Assembly (NCBI RefSeq): GCF_022179125.1 | Contig: NZ_BPQG01000044.1 | Location: 94,969 to 158,968, forward strand | DNA length: 64,000 bases | Source of the DNA: Methylobacterium cerastii | Lineage (GTDB): Bacteria; Pseudomonadota; Alphaproteobacteria; Rhizobiales; Beijerinckiaceae | Direction of reading: 5' to 3' | Shown: piece after piece, positions 35,052 to 42,798 of the stretch | Layout: the number at the start of each line of letters is the position of its first letter | Position numbering within the stretch: the stretch's first letter is position 1 | Made by a program: the position numbers and the translations under genes | Notes under the pieces: model-generated | Database searches by the model: none | The model's input: the letters and a program-made list of their open reading frames with translations, nothing else | Told to the model about the DNA's origin: nothing

Positions 35052-36224
35052 GTGCCACGGATACTGTTGACGGGTGCGACCGGGCTGATCGGCGGTGCGG
35101 TTCTGCACCGGGCGCTCGAAGGCGGCGACGACGCGACCTGGGTCTGCCTCGTGCGCTGCGCCGGCGTCGAGCAGGGCCGGCAGCGCATCGCGGCGCGGCT
35201 TTCCCGCTTCACCGACGCCTTCACCGCCCAGCGCCTCGCCCGCAAGGTCGAAGTGGTGCCCGGCGACTTCACTCGGGCCGACATCGACCGGGACCCGCGC
35301 CTCGACGACTGCACCCATGTGCTGCACTTGGCGGCCGACACCTCGTGGTGGGGCGACGAGCGCGTCTACCGCACCAACCACGACGGAACGCTGGCGCTGG
35401 CACGGCGCGCCCGGGCGATGCCAGACCTGCAGCGCTTTCTCCATGTGGGCACCGCGATGATCTGCGGCGCCGACGCCGACGAATTCGTCGCCGAGGACGA
35501 CTACCCGGCGGCCGACGCCCGGCACATGGTCGCCTACACGGTCTCAAAGGCGGCGACCGAGACCTCGCTGGCCGAGCACTTCCCCGACCTGCCGGTCGTC
35601 GTCGCCCGCCCCTCGATCGTCGTCGGCCATGCGAGCCTCGGCGCGGGGCCGAGCTCCAGCATCCTATGGGTGCTGCGCGCCGCAGACGCCCTGCGCATGC
35701 TGCCCTGCGCGCCGGAGAGCCACGTCGACGTCGTCCCGGCCGACTGGGTCGCCGAGACCCTGATCGGGCTCCTGACCAAGCCGACGCTCGCCCACGACCT
35801 CTACCACCTCTCGGCCGGCGCCCGCGGCCGTACCACCTGGGCCGAGGTCATCGCCGCCTTCGAGGCGGCGGAGCCGAGCGACGGACGGCGCGCCTTCCGG
35901 CAGTTCGACCTCGTCGCCGACCGCGCCGTGCTGCGCCGGCGCTTCGCCGAGGTGTTCGGCCTCGACGGGTCGCTGAAGCAGGCGATGCTCCGCGCCGTCC
36001 GCGCGTACTATGCGTTCTGCGCCCTTGACGTGACCTTCGCCAACGATCGCCTGCTCGCCGAGGGCTTTGCGCCCGCGCCGACGCTGCCGGCCTACCTGCC
36101 GGTGTGCCTGGCGAACGGGGCGACGATCGTGGAGCAGTTCGCCGACGACATCGAGATGTTCGCCGTGCCGCCCCCCGCGCCCGAGGCCCGCGCCGCCGGC
36201 GACGCGCTGGCGGCCAGCGCATGA
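35052..36224 (+). CDS. NAD-dependent epimerase/reductase (male-sterility SDR group)
   Basis: A 390-residue extended SDR with Rossmann loop LLTGATGLIGGAVL at the N-terminus, a DDCTHVLHLAADTSWWGDE segment and catalytic YTVSKAATE. The middle VVVARPSIVVGHAS and the long C-terminal part fit the group including fatty acyl reductases and thioester reductase domains. The substrate is unknown. The start is GTG; a small CCTCTT/AAGAGG hairpin (35030-35044) covers its ribosome site. It overlaps the SMR gene by four bases. Confidence 0.85.
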   Translation: MPRILLTGATGLIGGAVLHRALEGGDDATWVCLVRCAGVEQGRQRIAARLSRFTDAFTAQRLARKVEVVPGDFTRADIDRDPRLDDCTHVLHLAADTSWWGDERVYRTNHDGTLALARRARAMPDLQRFLHVGTAMICGADADEFVAEDDYPAADARHMVAYTVSKAATETSLAEHFPDLPVVVARPSIVVGHASLGAGPSSSILWVLRAADALRMLPCAPESHVDVVPADWVAETLIGLLTKPTLAHDLYHLSAGARGRTTWAEVIAAFEAAEPSDGRRAFRQFDLVADRAVLRRRFAEVFGLDGSLKQAMLRAVRAYYAFCALDVTFANDRLLAEGFAPAPTLPAYLPVCLANGATIVEQFADDIEMFAVPPPAPEARAAGDALAASA

Positions 36225-36547
36225 GCCCGTACCTGACGCTGGCCGTCGCGATCGGCGCCGAGATTTCCGCGACCCTCGCGCTGAAGGCCGCCGACGGCCT
36301 GACCCGGCCGATCCCCACCCTGATCGTCGCCCTCGGCTATGGCACGGCTCTCTGGCTGATGTCCTCGAGCATGGACATGCTGCCGATCGGAATCGTCTAC
36401 GCGATCTGGGCCGGCGTCGGCATGGTCGGCGCCGCGATCGGCGGTGCGCTTCTGTTCGGCGAACCGGTGACGCTGCCGATGATCGCCGGCATCGCCGTCA
36501 TCGCCTGCGGCGTGGCGATCCTGGCGAGCGCGCGCGTCGAGGCCTGA
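36221..36547 (+). CDS. SMR family multidrug/guanidinium exporter
   Basis: A 108-residue four-helix membrane protein. The essential Glu lies in VAIGAEISATLALKAADGL (residue 14), and YAIWAGVGMVGAAIGGALLF with FGEP matches EmrE/Gdx helix 3. Small multidrug-resistance dimers use proton antiport to expel cations or guanidinium. It is translationally coupled (ATGA) to the reductase gene upstream, which hints that it exports a related compound, though this is only inference. Confidence 0.92.
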   Translation: MSPYLTLAVAIGAEISATLALKAADGLTRPIPTLIVALGYGTALWLMSSSMDMLPIGIVYAIWAGVGMVGAAIGGALLFGEPVTLPMIAGIAVIACGVAILASARVEA

Positions 36548-36554
36548 GAAGGAC

Positions 36555-37553
36555 TCACGCCGTCGCCAACCGCCTATCGTCCACCGCCCGCACCGGCGAG
36601 CCCGGCACGAACGCGTCGAACGCCGCCCAGAAATCCTCCCGGATCGCGTCGCGTTCGGAGAGGATCTCGTGGCGGGCGTCGGGCAGCACCAGGATGTGGC
36701 CGGCCTTGAGCCGCGCGGCGAAGCGCTGGGCCGCCGGCGTGCCGCAGACCGGGTCGGCGCCGGCCGCCACGATCAGCGTCGGGGTCGCGATGCGGGGTGG
36801 CACGCGCGGGTCGCGCAGGCGCGCCACCGCGCGGAAGGCTTCCGCCGTCCAGGCGATGGTCGGGTCGCCGACCGCGCCGGCGCCGACGGCGAGCGCGGCG
36901 GCGGCGTTGCGGGCGTAGCGCGCCGGGTCCCGCGTCAGCCGGTTGTTCGGGTAGGGCTTCGTCGCGATCGAGACCGGGCCGCCGCCGGGCACGTAGCGGC
37001 TGCCGAGGCCGAGGCGCTGCAGCAGCCGCGTCGCGCCCGAGGCGAAGGCGGGCGAGCGCACCATCTTGATCGACAGCATCGGCGCCACCGTGACGATCCG
37101 CCGGAACGGGAGCCACCCGTCCAGCGCCCCGGTGAGCGCCACGCAGCCGCCCATGGAATGGGCGAGGCAGACGTGCGGGTCGGGCATGAACGGCACCAGC
37201 ACCGCGTCGCGGATCGCCAGCAGGTCGCGACGGTAGTCGTCGAAGGCGGCGACGTGGCCCTTGTGCGGGTCGTCGACCCGACGGTCCGACGAGCCCTGGC
37301 CACGCCAGTCGAAGGCGACGACGGCGAAACCCCGGGCGCGCAGGTCGCGGATGGTCTCGTAGTACTTCTCGATGAACTCGGCCCGGCCCTGCAGCAGGCA
37401 GACCGTGCCCTTGCAGGTCCGGGTCGTCGCGGACCAGCGCGCCGCCCGCAGGGTGCAGTCGTCGGATGTGCCGACCGCCATCACCGTGGCGCCGGGCGGG
37501 ACCGGGTTTCCAGGCGTGTCGTGCAGGCTGAGGAGTGCGGCGTCCTGCCGCAT
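36555..37553 (-). CDS. Alpha/beta hydrolase, lysophospholipase-like
   Basis: A 332-residue hydrolase of the serine aminopeptidase S33/monoglyceride lipase type. The nucleophile elbow is CLAHSMGGCVALTG, the oxyanion part LLQGRAEFIEKYYETIRDL and DWRGQGSSDR are the PldB signatures, Asp in VAAGADPVCG and His in LPDARHEILSE complete the triad. It likely cleaves lysophospholipids or acylglycerols. The ATG at 37553 is preferred because the RpoH-like promoter of the divergent Hsp20 lies just upstream. Confidence 0.92.
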   Translation of the reverse strand: MRQDAALLSLHDTPGNPVPPGATVMAVGTSDDCTLRAARWSATTRTCKGTVCLLQGRAEFIEKYYETIRDLRARGFAVVAFDWRGQGSSDRRVDDPHKGHVAAFDDYRRDLLAIRDAVLVPFMPDPHVCLAHSMGGCVALTGALDGWLPFRRIVTVAPMLSIKMVRSPAFASGATRLLQRLGLGSRYVPGGGPVSIATKPYPNNRLTRDPARYARNAAAALAVGAGAVGDPTIAWTAEAFRAVARLRDPRVPPRIATPTLIVAAGADPVCGTPAAQRFAARLKAGHILVLPDARHEILSERDAIREDFWAAFDAFVPGSPVRAVDDRRLATA

Positions 37554-37575
37554 CTGGCCCGTCGTCCGGCCGGGT

Positions 37576-37604
37576 CTTGAACGCACCTCGAACCCCTCCA
37601 ATAT
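37576..37604 (+). promoter_or_regulatory. RpoH-type heat-shock promoter candidate
   Basis: CTTGAA (37576-37581), 14 bases, then CTCCAATAT (37596-37604) resembles the RpoH consensus CTTGAA-N-CCCCATAT. It would give a leader of about 92 bases to Hsp20 copy 2, just long enough for the ROSE element. Confidence 0.5.
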
Positions 37605-37610
37605 CACGAT

Positions 37611-37702
37611 CGTACCGGCCGTCAGGCGGTACGAGCCCGGTCCGGCCCACGCGGCGGACCATAGACTCAAATCAGCATGTTGCTCCACGGAGGATGTGTC
37701 TT
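37611..37702 (+). promoter_or_regulatory. ROSE-like RNA thermometer of Hsp20 copy 2
   Basis: TTGCTCCACGGAGGAT (37680-37695) differs from copy 1 by one base and again embeds the Shine-Dalgarno. A GTACCG/CGGTAC hairpin (37612-37632) and a GTCCG/CGGAC hairpin further on give the expected multi-stem leader. Confidence 0.75.
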
Positions 37703-38197
37703 ATGCGTCAGTTCGATCTTGCTCCCCTCTACCGTTCCACCGTCGGTTTCGACCGCCTGTTCTCGGCCGTCGACCAGTTCGTGGCGACCGACGCGGTGCC
37801 GACCTACCCGCGCTACAACATCGAGCGCACCGCCGAGAACGCCTACCGCGTGACGGTGGCGGTGGCCGGCTTCACCGAGGCCGACCTGTCGATCGAGGTG
37901 CGGGAGAACGCGCTGACCGTGAAGGGCGAGCGCAAGCCTGATCCCGAGCGTCGCGCCGAGGTGCTGCACCAGGGCATCGCCGCCCGCGGCTTCGAGCGCC
38001 GGTTCCAGCTCGCCGACTACGTCCAGGTGACGGGCGCGGCGCTGGAAAACGGCCTCCTCCACGTCGACCTCGTCCGCGAGATCCCTGAGGCGAAGAAGCC
38101 GCGCCGCATCGAGATCGCCATCGGCGGCAAGACCCGCGCGCCGGCGATCGAAGGCGCAGCCACCGAGGTCCCGGCCGAGGTCCAGAAGGCCGCCTGA
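37703..38197 (+). CDS. Small heat-shock protein Hsp20 (copy 2)
   Basis: A 164-residue paralogue of the copy at 29901, sharing APLYRSTVGFDRLF at its start. The crystallin domain has YRVTVAVAGFTEADLSIEV, the IAARGFERRFQLADYVQVTG segment and AALENGLLHVDL; the C-terminal KKPRRIEIAIGG holds the I-x-I anchor. Cytosolic holdase. Followed by a textbook terminator at 38238. The two copies have different promoters but the same leader type. Confidence 0.95.
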   Translation: MRQFDLAPLYRSTVGFDRLFSAVDQFVATDAVPTYPRYNIERTAENAYRVTVAVAGFTEADLSIEVRENALTVKGERKPDPERRAEVLHQGIAARGFERRFQLADYVQVTGAALENGLLHVDLVREIPEAKKPRRIEIAIGGKTRAPAIEGAATEVPAEVQKAA

Positions 38198-38237
38198 CCT
38201 TGGTCTGCTGACCCTGGTTGCATGACTTGAGAAGGAG

Positions 38238-38266
38238 CGTCCCGGCCGATGGCCGGGGCGTTTTTC
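38238..38266 (+). terminator. Rho-independent terminator of Hsp20 copy 2
   Basis: CGTCCCGGCC-GAT-GGCCGGGGCG forms a 10-bp stem with one G-T pair, followed by TTTTTCTTT. Confidence 0.9.
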
Positions 38267-38549
38267 TTTGCGGGGGCCGACCAGGGCGCCGGACAAGACG
38301 GGAGCGGCGCCGCACTGCCGCCCTCCCGAGCGGGCGAGGGGGGACTCGCGCCCGCTTCGGCACCGCGGGTGGTGCGTCGAAGCGTTCGAACGGCCGCCAG
38401 CGCATGCCGCACGCCCTTTTCGGGGGCGGTGGCGGACTGGGCCATCATGGCGAGGCCGAGCTGCAAAGCGAATTCACACGGGGCAGCCCAAGACGCGCGC
38501 CAACGCCTTCGCCACCACCGGATACGATCCGAGCGAAACTGAAAACGTC

Positions 38550-38636
38550 CTAGCGGTTTCGGTACCAGTCCCAGGCCAGGAAGGCGGGGAACGGGAGGAT
38601 GATGGCGAAGAAGATCCAGTCGAACATCTGCGGCAT
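38550..38636 (-). CDS. 28-residue single-helix membrane peptide
   Basis: On the minus strand an ATG at 38634-38636, preceded by GGGAGGGAAGGACC, opens a 28-codon frame ending at the TAG at 38550-38552. The peptide starts MPQMFDWIFFAIILPFPAFL and ends with a Trp/Tyr/Arg-rich interface, the layout of a single-pass inner-membrane peptide. I cannot name it; CydX/CcoQ-like accessory peptides have this size. Shine-Dalgarno and composition support it. Confidence 0.6.
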   Translation of the reverse strand: MPQMFDWIFFAIILPFPAFLAWDWYRNR

Positions 38637-38834
38637 GGTGCGGTCCTTCCCTCCCCCTCACTGCCTCCTACCGGGGGTTGCGCGGTCAAGTTCCAGTCCT
38701 GTGCTGCCGTCTGCGACAGGACATCCGGCTCGGGAGGTGTGAGACCGAGCTGCGCGAGGTGGTGGACCTCAGGTCGTCGTGTGCCGGGACGCCGGGGTCG
38801 GCCACCTACGGGGTCAGCGGTCCTCGCGCTCCCT

Positions 38835-38987
38835 CTACGACTCGGCCTCACGGCGAACCAGCTCGCGGCCGAGCTGAAGCAGCAGCAGGCGGATCGTCGC
38901 CCGCATCTCGGGTGTTCCGTGGGCCTCGATCAGGGCATGCGCTTCGAGGCAGACCTCGGCCATGCGGTCGAGCGTGTCCGTCGCCAC
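38835..38987 (-). CDS. 50-residue hypothetical protein
   Basis: A GTG-initiated frame of 50 codons, preceded by GGTGGGGGTC on the minus strand. The product reads TDTLDRMAEVCLEAHALIEA then TPEMRATIRLLLLQLGRELV, two amphipathic helices, giving a likely small helical-hairpin protein. No named family. It is divergent from the broken regulator at 39053. Confidence 0.55.
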   Translation of the reverse strand: MATDTLDRMAEVCLEAHALIEAHGTPEMRATIRLLLLQLGRELVRREAES

Positions 38988-39052
38988 CGTTGACCCCCAC
39001 CTGGATTCGGGCAAAATGTTGCGCGCAATCGATGTCGCGACGCGACGCTACT

Positions 39053-39363
39053 ATGGCCGGCAAGCCAAAGCCGCGCAACAACGTAGACGATAGAAGCGCC
39101 ACAGTATGCAGAAGCCAGATATAGCCGAGGCTGAGCTGAGCAACGGGCTTATGATCGCCAAGTTGGCGAGGATCGCCGAGGCCCTGGATTGCCCGGTCAC
39201 GGACTTCTTCGAGGTCGAAGCCAACGCGATGAACGAGACGGCGGCCCTGCTCGCCTCCTGGCACGCGATCTCGGATGCAGACGCGCGCCGCGAGGTGCTG
39301 TCCTACGTCCGCGCGGTGGCCGGCGGTGCGTCGCCTGCGGCCCCTCAGGATGCCGCACTTTAA
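39053..39363 (+). pseudogene. Broken XRE-type regulator
   Basis: One frame (from the ATG at 39053) gives MAGKPKPRNNVDDR, like the start of SinR-like XRE proteins, then stops at 39124. A second frame (from 39106) gives SNGLMIAKLARIAEALDCPV followed by TDFFEVEANAMNETAALLAS, which is the last HTH helix and tail. Most of the helix-turn-helix is missing, so an internal deletion with frame change seems likely. The 85-residue second part could still be translated. Confidence 0.5.
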
Positions 39364-39406
39364 CGTGCGACGTTGCGACTTTTTCGGAGCCGGGTAAATT
39401 TGGGCG

Positions 39407-39613
39407 ATGCCCGACGCACCCGATTCCGATCTTCCGACGAGCGTGATCGCCGAGTCGCGCGCGGTGATCGCGCGATCGCGAGCGGTCCGCCTGGAGGCGC
39501 AGGCCCAGCGCGAGGCAGCCCGGGTCGTGGTCGATCAAGTCCGGGCGATGATCGCCCAGTCGCAGGCGGACGGCGATGCCGGCGGCCGTACCGGTTCTGA
39601 GCGCACGCCCTGA
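39407..39613 (+). CDS. Small hypothetical helical protein
   Basis: A 68-residue protein dominated by one long helix (SVIAESRAVIARSRAVRLEA and onward) with heptad-like spacing of hydrophobics, perhaps a coiled coil. No family recognised. There is no clear ribosome site; the call rests on composition. Confidence 0.4.
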   Translation: MPDAPDSDLPTSVIAESRAVIARSRAVRLEAQAQREAARVVVDQVRAMIAQSQADGDAGGRTGSERTP

Positions 39614-39691
39614 CGGATCGATCCGGCGCGGGTCGGCCCCGAACCGTCAGCGGCTCAGGAGGTGCAGGCTGAACAAGCCGTCCGGATCGAG

Positions 39692-40585
39692 TCAAACGTT
39701 TTTGGGCGTCCAGCCGGCCCGTCCGGCGAGCGCCTGGAACACGTCGGGCGAGTGCTTATGCGAAACGTCGGTGCGGACGCTCTCGCCGGCCGCGAAGTGG
39801 ACCGCGTCCGTGCCGAGGTGCCAGGTGTCGGCGCGGGCGGCCACGAGGTGGGCCTCGACCCGCAACGGGTCGCGCAGGATGCGGATCTCGTGGCGGAAGG
39901 CGTCGCGGTCGATACCGGCATCGAGTTCGCGGTTCAGCCGCCCGATGTAGTTCAGGTGGAGCGCCGGCATCAGCCCGTCGCAGCCGCCGTAGACCCGTTG
40001 CAGCCGGTCGGCGTCCTGCGTCGGGTCAGCCCCGACCAGGAGGTGGCTCGGCCCGAGGGTGTCGCGCGCCCGTGCCAGGAAGGCCTCTGCCTCGGCCGGC
40101 GCCAGGTTGCCGATGCTGGTGCCGGGAAAGAACCCGAGCACCGGGCCGTCGGCGAGGTCGACGGGGAGCCGGATCGGCTCGGCGTAGTCGGAACAGACCG
40201 GGATCATCGCGATCTCGGGATAGTCCTGCGCCAGCGTCCGGCCGGAGGTTTCGAGGTAGTCGCGCGAGATGTCGATCGCCACGTAGCGGCGCGGCCGGTC
40301 GAGGCCGTCGAGCAGCGTGCGGATCTTGCGGCTCGCGCCGCTGCCGTACTCGACGATCGTCGCCCCGGGCCCGACCAGCGTCGCGATCTCCGGCACCGCC
40401 TGCGGCAGCAGCGCCATCTCGCGCCGGGTCGGATAGTAGTCGGGATGATCGCAGATCCTGTCGAACAGGATCGAGCCGGCCTCGTCCCACAGGTACTTGC
40501 CCGGCAGTCGCTTTGGCGTCTGTCCCAGGCCGGCGAGCGTAGCGCGCAGGAACGCGTCTCGCTCGGCCGTCTCTTCCGGCGTCAT
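39692..40585 (-). CDS. EgtD-type histidine/amino-acid N-alpha-methyltransferase
   Basis: A 297-residue SAM enzyme of the EgtD family. Seen: LPGKYLWDEAGSILFDRICD, HPDYYPTRREMALL, SAM motif IVEYGSGASRKIRTLLDGL, FFPGTSIGNLAPAEAEAF. EgtD trimethylates histidine to hercynine. The C-terminal substrate motif, which I recall as T-E-x-S-x-K-Y/F, here reads RTDVSHKH, so the Glu that holds the substrate amine is Asp and the aromatic is His. No egtB is nearby. I infer a related amino acid may be the substrate. Last gene of a three-gene coupled operon, four-base overlap. Confidence 0.88.
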   Translation of the reverse strand: MTPEETAERDAFLRATLAGLGQTPKRLPGKYLWDEAGSILFDRICDHPDYYPTRREMALLPQAVPEIATLVGPGATIVEYGSGASRKIRTLLDGLDRPRRYVAIDISRDYLETSGRTLAQDYPEIAMIPVCSDYAEPIRLPVDLADGPVLGFFPGTSIGNLAPAEAEAFLARARDTLGPSHLLVGADPTQDADRLQRVYGGCDGLMPALHLNYIGRLNRELDAGIDRDAFRHEIRILRDPLRVEAHLVAARADTWHLGTDAVHFAAGESVRTDVSHKHSPDVFQALAGRAGWTPKNV

Positions 40586-41547
40586 CGCTGGCTCCCGCGC
40601 GTCGCGGTGAGGACGACGAGGGCGATGCGCTCCGCGTCGGCGTAGGCCGGTCCCTCGAGTTCTTCGCCGTAGGCGTCCGGGTCGAACTCGCGATACGACC
40701 AGCTCAGCCCGGCCGCCTCGCAGGCGGCGGTCGCGGCTTGGCGGAACGGATCCTCCCCCTCGACGATCGCCGAGCCGGTGAACAGCACCAAGCTGCCGCC
40801 CGGCGCGAGGCGGGCGCAGGCGGCCTCGACCACGGCGAGCGACAGGCCCTCGCCGTAGGCCCCGCCGCCGTCGCGGTAGGTTCGCCCGGCGCGGTCCAGC
40901 ATGAACGGCGGGTTCGAGACGACGAGGTCGAACTCGCCTTCGACCCCCCCGAGGAGGTCGCTGCGGCACGGCACGACGCCGTGGGCGCCCGCGAGCTGCG
41001 CGTTGGTCGCAGCCGCCGCGAGCGCCGCGTCGTTGATGTCGACGAGGATGATCTCGGCCTCCGGGTTGCGCCGGGCGATCGCGATGCCGGCAGCCCCCGA
41101 GCCGCAGCCGACGTCGACCGCACGCTGGACCGCCGCCGTGCGCCCGTCGAGATGCTCGACCACGGCCGCAACGAAGCGGGCGGTGTCGGGGCCGAAGAAC
41201 ACCACGTCGGTGGCGTCGGGCGGGTAGGCGGAGTGGACGAACAGGCCGCCGTCCAGGCTCGAAACCCGGATCGTCGCGCGCCAGGCGTCGCCGTCGCGGG
41301 CCAGCACGCCGGCCTCGCGCATCGCCGCGAACAGGTCCGGCGGCAGCAGGTCCTCGACGAAGGGCCGGCTCCAGCCGAACACGTCGCGCAAGCTGCGCGC
41401 CCGCGCGTTGCGGGGGCGGGCGTTGACGCGGGCATGGGTGGCGGGTGTCACGGTGGTGAAGGCATAGCCGGTGGCGCGCAAACGCTCGACAAGGGCGACG
41501 AGGGCGGGGTTCGCATCGAAGCGGTCGCTCATGAAAGGGTCGCTCAT
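40582..41547 (-). CDS. Class I SAM-dependent methyltransferase (NPP[FY] type)
   Basis: A 321-residue protein. An N-terminal domain of about 130 residues precedes a Rossmann methyltransferase with motif I VDVGCGSGAAGIAIA, acidic loop IILVDINDAAL and motif IV LVVSNPPFM. NPPF marks enzymes methylating amide or amine nitrogens (HemK/RsmC type). It is too divergent to be PrmC. Its place between the YcgG-family gene and the EgtD-type gene, with ATGA overlaps on both sides, suggests a small-molecule substrate. An internal ATG 15 bases on is a possible start. Confidence 0.88.
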   Translation of the reverse strand: MSDPFMSDRFDANPALVALVERLRATGYAFTTVTPATHARVNARPRNARARSLRDVFGWSRPFVEDLLPPDLFAAMREAGVLARDGDAWRATIRVSSLDGGLFVHSAYPPDATDVVFFGPDTARFVAAVVEHLDGRTAAVQRAVDVGCGSGAAGIAIARRNPEAEIILVDINDAALAAAATNAQLAGAHGVVPCRSDLLGGVEGEFDLVVSNPPFMLDRAGRTYRDGGGAYGEGLSLAVVEAACARLAPGGSLVLFTGSAIVEGEDPFRQAATAACEAAGLSWSYREFDPDAYGEELEGPAYADAERIALVVLTATRGSQR

Positions 41548-42389
41548 GGCGTCTGGTCCGCGGCGGATGGCGACCGCCTAGTGGCGGGGGGCACCCGGAA
41601 CGCCCCGCCGCGCAGGTCCGCCGCGATCGGCCCGGCCTCGCGCCGAAGCTCCACCGCACGGCGCTGGAACGGGCACGCCCAGTCGTCGGGCACTTGGCGC
41701 CCGCTGTATTGCGGCGCCTCCGAGCGCTCGCCGTGGCGGGTCAGCATCGGGTTGACCGAGCCCGCCCACGACACGTCGCGCGCTTGGATGGTCTCGCGCA
41801 TCCGCTCGTAGCGCCCCTCCGCCCGCAGCCGCTCGAACTGGTCGTGCAGGTTGAACACCAGGGCCGGCGCCGCGAAGAGGCGCGCCTTCCGGCTCGCCCC
41901 GGGATGCAGGCCCACCACGAAGAACGCCTCGCCCGCAAAGCTGAGGGAGAAATGCGCGTCCTGCGGGTCGGGGGCGACGCGCGCGTCGTAGGCGTGGCCG
42001 AGGCGGCTGTCCTGATCCGACAGCGCCTGGAGCCGGTCCCACATCCGGGCCTCGAAGCCTTCTTCCGACAGGCCGCCAGGGCGATCGAAGATCACGACGA
42101 GGCTCTGGAACAGCTCCGGTCGCGCCCGGTAGCGGCAGACGAAGGCCATCAGGGCGGCGTGCATCCGGGCGTCGTCGTCGGCCGCGCCGATGTCACGCCC
42201 GATGACGAAGCGGATCTGCCCGCGCGCCAGGGCGGCCTTGGCGCCGACGCAGGGGAAGGACGGGTTCTGGATGAGGTCGCGGAAGCGCTCGGCCAGGGGA
42301 TGGCCGGCATCGTCCCTCGGGAAGCCGATGTCGCACGGAAGGTCGATACCTCTTGGGAGATCGATGTCTTTTGGGAAATTCATACGCAC
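41544..42389 (-). CDS. YcgG/YqcI family heme-dependent N-oxygenase-like protein
   Basis: A 281-residue protein. Family marks: NPSFPCVGAKAAL near residue 42, FAGEAFFVVGLHPGASRKAR, ALVFNLHDQFERLRAEGRYE and the strong C-terminal block NPMLTRHGERSEAPQYSGRQ followed by a CPF. Known members DcsA (D-cycloserine) and GntA (guanitoxin) are heme enzymes that hydroxylate guanidine nitrogen of arginine-type substrates. The N-terminus has an odd imperfect repeat (DIDLPRGIDLPCDIGFPR). First gene of the three-gene operon. Confidence 0.85.
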   Translation of the reverse strand: MRMNFPKDIDLPRGIDLPCDIGFPRDDAGHPLAERFRDLIQNPSFPCVGAKAALARGQIRFVIGRDIGAADDDARMHAALMAFVCRYRARPELFQSLVVIFDRPGGLSEEGFEARMWDRLQALSDQDSRLGHAYDARVAPDPQDAHFSLSFAGEAFFVVGLHPGASRKARLFAAPALVFNLHDQFERLRAEGRYERMRETIQARDVSWAGSVNPMLTRHGERSEAPQYSGRQVPDDWACPFQRRAVELRREAGPIAADLRGGAFRVPPATRRSPSAADQTP

Positions 42390-42798
42390 CTGTCACGATC
42401 GCGCCCGGGCGCGCCGCCTCCTGCGAGGCGGCTGCGTTGAATCCGTGCCGTTGAGGTCGGAGGCCGGCGGTTCGAAGCACCCATCGGGGGCTTGCCGTCG
42501 GCCTGCCGTGGAAACCTCGCCTCGAATGGCTTGTTCCGAAGACGTTTTCGCGAAGAACGAAGTTTAACGCAGGTTATGGTCGCTTCAGCTTTGGCGATCG
42601 ATTGAATAACCGCGTTTCTCGGTGGGCCGCCTTTCGTCCGCCGCACTCCTGGCGATCATCGCGGACGGGCTCTTCGCGGCCAGCGCGGAGTCGGTGAGAC
42701 GGCAAAGCGTCGCGGACGGGAAAGCCGGCGCCCGTGGCAGGGTTTTCGCCGAAGACGATGCGTCGATGTCGCGCAGGACGGCCGGGACCGAGGGCACG
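42390..42798. promoter_or_regulatory. Divergent control region, YcgG operon and OPT transporter
   Basis: About 409 bases with no firm gene; an alternative start would extend the OPT gene into it. Seen: a perfect hairpin GCCGCCTC-CTGC-GAGGCGGC (42413-42432) in the YcgG leader, and on the minus strand GGAAC-N16-GGTT (42513-42537), one base off the EcfG promoter pattern. An AT-richer patch lies at 42540-42620. Confidence 0.35.

Noticed and set aside
39692-40585. Calling the gene egtD outright
   Set aside because: No egtB neighbour and altered substrate-motif residues; the family name is safe, the exact reaction is not.
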